Assembly (NCBI RefSeq): GCF_004328665.1
Contig: NZ_CP019770.1
Location: forward strand, 868,001 to 932,000
Length of the DNA stretch: 64,000 nt
Direction of reading: 5' to 3'
DNA from: Pseudoalteromonas sp. DL-6
Lineage (GTDB): Bacteria > Pseudomonadota > Gammaproteobacteria > Enterobacterales > Alteromonadaceae
Under the pieces are notes generated by a model. The model was given only the letters and a program-made list of their open reading frames with translations. It was not told the DNA's origin and did no database searches. The position numbers and the translations under genes were made by a program. Below, piece after piece: positions 57,419 through 64,000 of the stretch. Within the stretch, counting starts at the first letter, position 1. Every line of letters starts with the position of its first letter.

Positions 57419-58528
57419 ATGAAATATTTACTATTAATGCTAGTGTGCTTTTTTAGCCTATTAGCGCCTGCAACTGTGACCGCCAAAGCACGTCCATTAT
57501 TAGATATTGTTGATGTGCTAGGTGTGCGAGAAAACCAACTCGTGGGTTACGGTTTAGTAGTGGGTTTGCCGGGTTCGGGTGATAAAGCCCAAGTGAAATT
57601 TGCCGGCCAATCGCTAAGTAATATGCTAAAGCAATTTGGTGTCTCTGTAGATGAAGAGCGATTACCAAAATCAAAAAATATAGCGGCTGTTGCTGTCCAT
57701 GCTACGTTGCCGCCAATGGGAAGTCCAGGCCAAGCGATTGATGTAACTGTGAACTCATTAGGCGATGCAAAAAGCTTACATGGTGGCAGCTTAATGTTGA
57801 CCCCGTTAAAAGGGGTTGATGGCAAAGTGTATGCGCTAGCACAAGGTAATTTAGTGGTGGGCGGCATTAATGCTAGCGGTAAAAGTGGCTCCTCGGTGAC
57901 TGTTAATGTGCCTACTTCAGGGCTTATTCCTAATGGTGCAATTATTGAGCGCAGTGTTATGGCTATGTATGAAAGTCAAAGCGATGTAATTCTTAATTTA
58001 AAAGATCCAAATTATCAAACTGCCCGCAATGTTGTACGTGCTATTAACAAAGTATTTGGGCCTGATGTAGCTACTGCTGAAAACTGGGCGCGCTTAGTGG
58101 TTAGTGCGCCAAGCGATGCCAATAGTCGCAACACGTTTATGTCGATGCTACAAGATATTACGGTAGAGCAAGGTTCTGAGCGCCCTAAAATTGTATTTAA
58201 TAGCCGCACAGGTACTGTCGTAATGAACAATACAGTGCGAGTTAATCAGGCTGCGGTTAATCATGGCAACTTAACCATTACCATAAGTGAACAAGAGCAA
58301 GTGTCGCAACCAGGGCCGTTTTCAAATGGCCAAACTACGACCACGCAATCAAGTGATATCACAGTAGATCAACAACAAAAAAATATGCTGTTGTGGCCTG
58401 AAGGCACCTCATTAGATGAAATTGTAAAAGCGGTAAATGCACTTGGCGCAACGCCAGCCGAGCTTATGTCGATATTAATTGCACTTGATAATGCTGGGGC
58501 TCTAGAAGCCGAGCTATTAGTTATTTAA
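57419..58528 (+). CDS. flgI: Flagellar P-ring protein FlgI
   Basis: 369 residues with a signal peptide (LLLMLVCFFSLLAPATVTAKA). Highly conserved core: NQLVGYGLVVGLPGSGDK, NIAAVAVHATLPPMGSPGQAIDVTVNSLGDAKSL and the C-terminal ALGATPAELMSILIALDNAGALEAELLVI. It forms the peptidoglycan-layer bushing with FlgA's help. Confidence 0.97.
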   Translation: MKYLLLMLVCFFSLLAPATVTAKARPLLDIVDVLGVRENQLVGYGLVVGLPGSGDKAQVKFAGQSLSNMLKQFGVSVDEERLPKSKNIAAVAVHATLPPMGSPGQAIDVTVNSLGDAKSLHGGSLMLTPLKGVDGKVYALAQGNLVVGGINASGKSGSSVTVNVPTSGLIPNGAIIERSVMAMYESQSDVILNLKDPNYQTARNVVRAINKVFGPDVATAENWARLVVSAPSDANSRNTFMSMLQDITVEQGSERPKIVFNSRTGTVVMNNTVRVNQAAVNHGNLTITISEQEQVSQPGPFSNGQTTTTQSSDITVDQQQKNMLLWPEGTSLDEIVKAVNALGATPAELMSILIALDNAGALEAELLVI

Positions 58529-58539
58529 AGGAAATAGCC

Positions 58540-59001
58540 ATGAAAATAGAAGCGTCACCCATATTATCTCAGTCATTAGCGATTGATCCGACCCATCTTG
58601 AAAACATTACCGGCAATAGTGAAGCAGGCGTGAAACAGGCAGCAGAGCAGTTTGAAGCCATTTTTTTACAGCTGGTATTAAAAAGTATGGATAGCACCAC
58701 CAAAACTATGGCCGGTGACAATGGTTTATTTAATAGTAACGAGCAAGCGCAATTTAGAGATATGCATAATGCTCAAACCGCCCAGCATTTAGCGTCAACT
58801 CATCAACTGGGTTTAGCCGAAGCGATTGTTAAGCAGTTTGATGAGAAAATTGCCCCCATAGAAAATACATTTAAGAATAACCAAAGCTTGGTCGCTAATG
58901 ATCAACATAAAGGTGCTGAAAACATTGAACCGCCCCAAAGCTATGATATTTATGCAGGGTCGGCATTTGTTCAGCCATTGAATGCTAATACGATTAGGTA
59001 G
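58540..59001 (+). CDS. flgJ: FlgJ rod-binding protein without the muramidase domain
   Basis: 153 residues, about half the Salmonella length. The rod-capping domain is present (AAEQFEAIFLQLVLKSMDSTTKTM, then GLFNSNEQAQFRDMHNAQTAQHLAS). After residue 105 there is only a short low-complexity tail, so the C-terminal glucosaminidase domain is absent. Peptidoglycan clearance for the rod must come from another enzyme. The gene is intact, with a normal ribosome site and neighbours, so this is a single-domain form rather than a truncation. Confidence 0.9.
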   Translation: MKIEASPILSQSLAIDPTHLENITGNSEAGVKQAAEQFEAIFLQLVLKSMDSTTKTMAGDNGLFNSNEQAQFRDMHNAQTAQHLASTHQLGLAEAIVKQFDEKIAPIENTFKNNQSLVANDQHKGAENIEPPQSYDIYAGSAFVQPLNANTIR

Positions 59002-59007
59002 TTAATT

Positions 59008-60315
59008 ATGTCTATGTTAAATAACGCGTTAAGCGGCCTCAATGCAGCTAATATTGCGCTGACTGTGTCAGGACAAAATGTGGCGAATGCAGCCGTTGAG
59101 GGTTATTCGCGTCAGCAAGCTCAATTTAAAACCTCTAATGTATATTTAGGTGGGGTTGAGGTGGCATCTGTTGACCGGGTTGTTGACGCTTTTTTAAATG
59201 ATGATATTTGGCGTACTAATTCCGATACCAATTTTTATGAAAACAAACAGTCATACCTAGGTTTTATTGAGCAAATCATTGGTACTGATTCACTGAACTT
59301 AAATAACTCCCTTGCCAGCTTAACAGATGCACTCAATGCTGCAGCAACCAAGCCTGATTCACAGGCTTTCAGGCAACAGTTTTTATCCTCTGCAGAGGGC
59401 TTTATGCAAGATATTGCGCAAATTAATGGCGCTTTGGCAGGACAAGCAACAAAGTTAAATGCACAAATGAGTAATGTGGCGCTTAATGTGTCTTCTATTA
59501 CTAAGCAAATAGCCGAAATTAACAGCAGTATTGGGTTAGCAACAGCAAACAAGCAGTCAACCGCAGAGTTAAAAGATAATCGAGAACGCCTAGTAAACCA
59601 GTTATCAGGGCATATTGGCGTATCTATTGTTGAGCGAGATAATGGCTTTATTGATATTAGTACCTTAAGTGGTGCCCCGCTGGTGGTAGGCAGTAAAGCC
59701 GCATCAATCTCGGTAAATGGTACAACAGTAACGAGTAACTTTATTGGTCAAGAATTCACCCTTGATAAAAACGTTGGTGGTCAATTTGGTGGCTTAATTA
59801 GCGTTGATAATGATGTAATTAAACCAACCCTTGCAACCTTAAACGACTTAGTTGCTGACCTTGCTGATGATATGAATGGTGCATTACAAAGTGGCTTTGA
59901 TTTAAATAACGACCCCGGTGAAGCACTGTTTACTTACAACCCACTAAACCCATTAGGGACGATTGATCTTAATCCTGCTATCACCACTGATAAACTTGGT
60001 TTTAAAGACAGTAGTACCTCAGGGCCTGGGGATAACTCTAATATTGCTAATATTGTTGCTTCAATGGCAGGAAAAGGCGATAAGTTTACGTTATTAGTAG
60101 GAGATCTTGCTATTACCAGTAAGCAAAATTTAAGTAGCATTACCACCGCCACTAATTTAAGTGAAAACGCCATTGCTGCACGCGATAGCTACAGCGGTGT
60201 AAACCTTGATGAAGAAGCGGCAAATTTAATGCATTTTCAACAAATGTATAGTGCCAATGCAAAAGTAATTAGCACGGCAGATCAAATGTTTAAATCTTTA
60301 CTGCAAATGTTTTAA
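59008..60315 (+). CDS. flgK: Hook-filament junction protein FlgK (HAP1)
   Basis: 435 residues, short for the family. MSMLNNALSGLNAANIALTVSGQNVANAAVEGYSRQQAQF and the C-terminal SGVNLDEEAANLMHFQQMYSANAKVISTADQMFKSLLQMF are typical D0/D1 ends. Chaperoned by FlgN. Confidence 0.95.
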   Translation: MSMLNNALSGLNAANIALTVSGQNVANAAVEGYSRQQAQFKTSNVYLGGVEVASVDRVVDAFLNDDIWRTNSDTNFYENKQSYLGFIEQIIGTDSLNLNNSLASLTDALNAAATKPDSQAFRQQFLSSAEGFMQDIAQINGALAGQATKLNAQMSNVALNVSSITKQIAEINSSIGLATANKQSTAELKDNRERLVNQLSGHIGVSIVERDNGFIDISTLSGAPLVVGSKAASISVNGTTVTSNFIGQEFTLDKNVGGQFGGLISVDNDVIKPTLATLNDLVADLADDMNGALQSGFDLNNDPGEALFTYNPLNPLGTIDLNPAITTDKLGFKDSSTSGPGDNSNIANIVASMAGKGDKFTLLVGDLAITSKQNLSSITTATNLSENAIAARDSYSGVNLDEEAANLMHFQQMYSANAKVISTADQMFKSLLQMF

Positions 60316-60326
60316 AGGGCAATGTT

Positions 60327-61223
60327 ATGCGAGTTAGTAGTCACCAGTTTCATTTAAATTCAATTAAAAACATTCAAAGTAATACTGAAAACTTTAACGA
60401 AAAGTCAATTCAGCTGGCAACCAATAAGCGAATTCTTAAGCCCTCAGATGATCCGCTTGGCACCGTGATGATCATGAACTTAGGTTCAGAAATTAAATCA
60501 CTAGAGCAATACAAAACCAATATGGATGCGGTTAACTTTTCATTAGGTCAACAAGAAGTACAGCTAACCGGTATTGTTAACCAAATATATTCACTGCAAA
60601 GTTTAATTACCACCGCCGCCGATGGCTCAATGGGTGAGGCTGAAATAAAAGCACTCGGCCAAGAAATGAGTGTGGCTTTCCCGGCGATTGTTGATTTACT
60701 AAATGCTACCGACAGCGATGGGCAATATTTTTTTTCAGGCAGTAAAACCGATGAAAAACCCTTTCAAATTGATGCCACGGGTAATTATGTTTATGCCGGT
60801 GACGATATTGTCAGAGAAGTCGCTGTATCTGACGACTCAAGTGTAAAAAACAATATTGTAGGTAATGATTTAGACCCAGGTGCAAGTTTCTTAAATGCCA
60901 TGCAAGACTACCTTTTTGATGTAAATAATCCGCCTGCGGGTGGTGTTGGCAATCAATCACGGGTGATGATAGATAAATTGGCTGATTTTTTAGGTACTAT
61001 TAGTAGCCAAGTGACCACTATAGGCTCTACTATGTCGTCGCTTGATTCTATTACAACGAGTAATCTAGATATCACCACATTTACGGTTAATTTGCAGGAC
61101 GATTTAAGTGCTGTAGATTATCCTGAAGCGTTTATTTCGATGAATGAGTCTATGGCGGCGTATGAGTCATCGATGCAGGTTTACTCAACGGTAAGTAAAC
61201 TTTCATTGTTTTCATACATTTAA
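60327..61223 (+). CDS. flgL: Hook-filament junction protein FlgL (HAP3)
   Basis: 298 residues. The N-terminus MRVSSHQFHLNSIKNIQSNTENFNEKSIQLATNKRILKPSDDPLGTVMI and the C-terminal ISMNESMAAYESSMQVYSTVSKLSLFSYI match FlgL. The last hook-associated gene in the run. Confidence 0.94.
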   Translation: MRVSSHQFHLNSIKNIQSNTENFNEKSIQLATNKRILKPSDDPLGTVMIMNLGSEIKSLEQYKTNMDAVNFSLGQQEVQLTGIVNQIYSLQSLITTAADGSMGEAEIKALGQEMSVAFPAIVDLLNATDSDGQYFFSGSKTDEKPFQIDATGNYVYAGDDIVREVAVSDDSSVKNNIVGNDLDPGASFLNAMQDYLFDVNNPPAGGVGNQSRVMIDKLADFLGTISSQVTTIGSTMSSLDSITTSNLDITTFTVNLQDDLSAVDYPEAFISMNESMAAYESSMQVYSTVSKLSLFSYI

Positions 61224-61249
61224 AATTTTAATACTTTCAGGAACTAACT

Positions 61250-62275
61250 ATGCTGGTTAAAAGTAGCGAAAAAGCGCAAGCAATTGACTTGGTTAATACC
61301 AATAAATCGGATGCACTCGTTACCTCATCAAAAGACTCTGCTAATAATTTGTGGAAAAATAAAATTGTTGCCAGAGAGGACCAAGTTAAAGTACTGACTG
61401 GCTGGGCGCAGCGCGGAGCGCTTAGTCAGGCGTTGGCAAAAGCCGAGCAAAGCGAAAGCACTATTCGTAATTTGTATATGGGACTTGAAAAATTAGCACA
61501 ACAATTAAATACCCAAGCTGCTAACACTCAGCCACAACCGATGCAACAACAGCAAATTAAAGTGCAAATAGCGTCATTACAAAACACAGCAAATAAAAAA
61601 GGCTCAGGACTTGATACCCAGCTAAAAATAACCGATCCAAATCGTGCTATAAGCAAACAGTTAAATGTAAATATAGACCTACTTAGCGCGCGTCCACATG
61701 AAGAAAACATCCAGTTAGTAATGGGGCGATCGGGTAAATCATTAAGCTTAAAGCTACCAGCTTATCAAGACGAAAAGACCAATTTAACTGCCATTCAAAA
61801 TGCATTTGCCCCTCACCATATTAATGTTGAGATCAATCGTGAAAACCGCCTGCTTTTTAGTGCGCAAAAAGACAACGCGGGCCCACTATTAGAACCTTGG
61901 GTGATGAGTGGTCAAGGTGTGCGCGTTGCGGCGGGTAACCCGATTTCGTTGCAGCTTAATGACTTAGATAACCCATTAAAAGAACTTGCTAAAATAGCTG
62001 ATAAAAATGCCACTATTGCTCAGTATCGTGAGCAAATTCAAGCTACACAGCGCCATTTAAAAGCAAATTTAATAAAAATTCAGGCACAAAAACAACAATT
62101 ACAAAGCCAACTAGAGCAGCTTGACTCTGCTAGTTCATTAGGCAACACCGATGAACTGCTTGCTTTAAGTTTAGGGGTTAAACAGCATATGCAAAACCCA
62201 GGTGTTAATAGTGTGGCTGCAATTATGTCGCAAGCAAACATTACCCGTAATATGGTGCAATACTCACTTACTTAA
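61250..62275 (+). CDS. Uncharacterised flagellar-cluster protein between flgL and the flagellin gene
   Basis: 341 residues, no signal peptide or membrane helix. An N-terminal helical, Gln-rich part (about 45-120, with LAKAEQSESTIRNLYMGLEKLAQQLNTQAAN) is followed by a beta-rich middle (about 120-225). There LTAIQNAFAPHHINVEINRENRLLFSAQKD resembles the flagellin_IN repeat seen in flagellins and FliD. A coiled coil (about 250-290) and a C-terminal segment ITRNMVQYSLT end the protein. It starts 26 bp after flgL and is followed by a terminator, so it is the last gene of the flg operon. The role is unknown; an axial or export-linked protein is an inference. Confidence 0.8.
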   Translation: MLVKSSEKAQAIDLVNTNKSDALVTSSKDSANNLWKNKIVAREDQVKVLTGWAQRGALSQALAKAEQSESTIRNLYMGLEKLAQQLNTQAANTQPQPMQQQQIKVQIASLQNTANKKGSGLDTQLKITDPNRAISKQLNVNIDLLSARPHEENIQLVMGRSGKSLSLKLPAYQDEKTNLTAIQNAFAPHHINVEINRENRLLFSAQKDNAGPLLEPWVMSGQGVRVAAGNPISLQLNDLDNPLKELAKIADKNATIAQYREQIQATQRHLKANLIKIQAQKQQLQSQLEQLDSASSLGNTDELLALSLGVKQHMQNPGVNSVAAIMSQANITRNMVQYSLT

Positions 62276-62283
62276 ATTTTGTA

Positions 62284-62318
62284 ATGCAGCAATCTAGTAT
62301 TGCTGCATCGTTTTTTAT
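62284..62318 (+). terminator. Terminator at the end of the flg operon
   Basis: ATGCAGCAAT / ATTGCTGCAT stem with a CTAGT loop, then a T run. It separates the flg operon from the flagellin gene. Confidence 0.85.
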
Positions 62319-62509
62319 TTCTACTATTCCCCTTATCTGCTTTTAGCCAGTCAAAACGCTTAATTTACTTTTTTTGAAAACATTGCTTAAAAAAATAAAA
62401 AATAATTAGAAAAAAGTTTAGGTAATTAAAAATATGGTCGCTCTTAGTTATTAGAAGGTGATTTAGGTTCACTAATTACTTTAGCTATTAATTCAAAGAG
62501 GAAATAAAC

Positions 62510-63349
62510 ATGGCTTTATCAATTCAATCAAACATGGCTTCAATGTCAATTCAAAACCAACTTGGTCGTAGTAACAACGATTTATCTACAGCGCTTGAGC
62601 GTTTAGGGTCTGGTTTTAAAATTAACTCTGCAAAAGATGATGCAGCTGGTCTACAAATCGCTTCACGCTTAAACGCACAAGTACGTGGTCAAGACGCTGG
62701 TTTATACAACGGTAACAACGCTATGTCTATGATGCAAACTGCTGAAGGTGCGTTTGATGAAATGACTAACATTGCTTACCGCATGAAAGAACTTGCTACT
62801 CAAGGTTCAAGTGATACAAACGGTGCAAAAGAATGGACTGCACAAAGCACGGAATACATGGCGCTGTCTGCTGAACTTGCAAATATCATGACTAACACCT
62901 CATTTGGTGACGGAACCAATCTTTTAAGTGCTACTGGTAAATTTGGCGCAGGTGCGGTTAACTTCCAAGTAGGTGCAAGTGCAGCTGAAACACTAAATGT
63001 TGATATTTCTACTCAGTTAACTGCTGTAACAACAGCACAAGGTACTGCTGCTGCATTCACTGATGTTGCAACTGCGCAAGCTGAAATCACTAAAGTTAAT
63101 ACAATTATTGACAACATTGGTGCGGCACGTTCATCACTAGGTGCGTCTATGAACCGTCTTGACCATACTATGACCAACGTAACCAACATGAAGCAAAACA
63201 CTCAAGCAGCTGTAGGTACATTAATGGACGCTGATTTTGCTGCTGAAACGTCAAACATGACTAAGCAACAGTTGCTAATGAACTCAGGTATTTCTGTACT
63301 AAGCACAGCTAACAGCACAACACAAATGATTGGTTCACTACTTCGTTAA
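62510..63349 (+). CDS. lafA: Flagellin, short lateral (LafA) type
   Basis: 279 residues with an AGAGGAAATAA ribosome region. Conserved D0/D1 ends: MALSIQSNMASMSIQNQLGRSNNDLSTALERLGSGFKINSAKDDAAGLQIASRL and DADFAAETSNMTKQQLLMNSGISVLSTANSTTQMIGSLLR. The central domain is very short, as in lateral flagellins (about 280 residues) rather than the longer polar ones. It has its own terminator and is separated from the flg operon, as expected of a late, sigma-28-type gene, although no clean sigma-28 box was found upstream. Confidence 0.9.
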   Translation: MALSIQSNMASMSIQNQLGRSNNDLSTALERLGSGFKINSAKDDAAGLQIASRLNAQVRGQDAGLYNGNNAMSMMQTAEGAFDEMTNIAYRMKELATQGSSDTNGAKEWTAQSTEYMALSAELANIMTNTSFGDGTNLLSATGKFGAGAVNFQVGASAAETLNVDISTQLTAVTTAQGTAAAFTDVATAQAEITKVNTIIDNIGAARSSLGASMNRLDHTMTNVTNMKQNTQAAVGTLMDADFAAETSNMTKQQLLMNSGISVLSTANSTTQMIGSLLR

Positions 63350-63373
63350 TAGTGATTAATCAATTAAGTATGC

Positions 63374-63405
63374 ATAGCTACACCCAAGGGTGTAGCTATT
63401 ATTGT
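63374..63405 (+). terminator. Terminator after the flagellin gene
   Basis: A near-palindromic ATAGCTACACCC / GGGTGTAGCTAT stem with a very tight loop, followed by a T-rich stretch. Confidence 0.7.
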
Positions 63406-63473
63406 TTATAGTCATAAGTAAAAATATTTACCTTAGATTTTTTTGCTTATAACTAAAATGCTTGGAGATTAAA

Positions 63474-64000
63474 ATGAGCTCTGCAATAGGAATCAATCCT
63501 GGGCAATTAGCCTCACAATATACACAAATTGAGCGTGGCGCTAAAGATCAGCAATTAAGTACTAAAAGTAGCCTTTTTAGCAATCAAATTAAGGCATTTG
63601 ATAGTCTAAAAGCTAATTTATCAAGTTTTTTTGATGACCTACAAACCAACCTAAAAGACACAAGTAGCTTATTTGCTAACACGGCTACGGTGAGTAATCC
63701 ATCCGCATTAGCTGTAACAGCAAATGGCACGGCTGCCAGTGGTGAGTATGATGTATTTGTCGAGCAACTAGCACAAGCACACCAAGTGGCATTGAGTTTT
63801 GATCCGGCTAAAGCTTTAACCACTGATGGTGAGTTAAGTATTGATTTGGCAGGCAGTGCGTTTAGTGTTGACTTTGCAAGCCTTGGCGCCAATGCATCAT
63901 TAACTGATGTTGCTAATGCCATCAACTCACATGTTGATAATAGCGGTGTTAAAGCTTCTGTTGTGCGCTCTGGTACAGAAACCTTTTTAACCTTAACCAG
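63474..64000 (+). CDS. fliD: Filament cap protein FliD (LafB), 5' part (runs off the window)
   Basis: About 175 residues are visible from ATG 63474 (GGAGAT upstream). The N-terminal FliD region (IGINPGQLASQYTQIERGAKDQQLSTKSSLFSNQIKAFDSL) and the FliD_N/flagellin_IN-like segment (SLTDVANAINSHVDNSGVKASVV) are present. The protein caps the filament and promotes flagellin polymerisation. Lateral systems carry it directly after the flagellin gene. Confidence 0.9.
   Translation, partial: MSSAIGINPGQLASQYTQIERGAKDQQLSTKSSLFSNQIKAFDSLKANLSSFFDDLQTNLKDTSSLFANTATVSNPSALAVTANGTAASGEYDVFVEQLAQAHQVALSFDPAKALTTDGELSIDLAGSAFSVDFASLGANASLTDVANAINSHVDNSGVKASVVRSGTETFLTLT

Overview
The window is AT-rich chromosomal DNA of a marine gammaproteobacterium, most likely a Pseudoalteromonas (Alteromonadales). 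That is inferred from the gene set and gene order: Na+-translocating NADH:quinone reductase, a cyo-type oxidase, glnK-amtB, an E. coli-like yajG-ampG pair near bolA, and a second-type (lateral) flagellar cluster. No rRNA, tRNA, CRISPR array, insertion sequence or prophage was seen. Genes are densely packed and most transcription units end in clear intrinsic terminators.

Layout. 1-1602: 5' part of putA with a divergent Lrp-family regulator and an Lrp-like operator between them. 1692-6288: SH3-domain membrane protein (YgiM type), CYTH/CHAD triphosphatase (YgiF type), START-domain protein and an exported S10 peptidase. 6502-9119: stand-alone double-receiver response regulator, then glnK-amtB behind a sigma-54-like promoter. 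9260-16239: PBP1b, hemL, pyrB, hemJ and a ClC channel. 16477-22521: erpA behind a near-consensus IscR type 1 site, a small membrane protein, a small Xre regulator, ampG, a periplasmic cyclophilin, yajG, rlmG, an AlkB-like oxygenase and bolA. 22631-31396: fabV, then nqrABCDEF-apbE-nqrM, a full sodium-pumping complex with its flavin transferase and maturation factor. 31717-37304: an unrecognised membrane ORF and cyoABCDE. 37383-41251: an exported hypothetical protein, a histone-deacetylase-like hydrolase, a PilZ protein and ettA. 41477-46125: a methionine operon of metA and a methionine synthase encoded as two consecutive genes, behind MetJ-type operators. 46335-50160: small membrane protein, Asp/Glu racemase family protein, ankyrin protein, CsbD protein and a DUF3360-type permease. 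50668-64000: flagellar cluster flgN-flgM-flgA (minus strand), divergent flgBCDEFGHIJKL, an uncharacterised gene, a short flagellin and the start of fliD.

How it fits together. The energy genes (nqr, cyo) form a respiratory route that couples NADH oxidation to Na+ export and quinol oxidation to oxygen reduction. hemL, hemJ, cyoE and erpA supply haem and Fe-S cofactors. The flagellar cluster lacks the cheV/cheR genes of polar clusters, has a muramidase-less FlgJ and a 279-residue flagellin, and has the gene order of lateral flagella systems.

Most worth a second look: the split metH; the 341-residue protein between flgL and the flagellin gene, with a possible flagellin-like segment; and the readable operators for IscR, MetJ, an Lrp-family protein and sigma-54. 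Functional calls rest on recognised protein families. Operator and promoter calls rest on consensus matching by eye.
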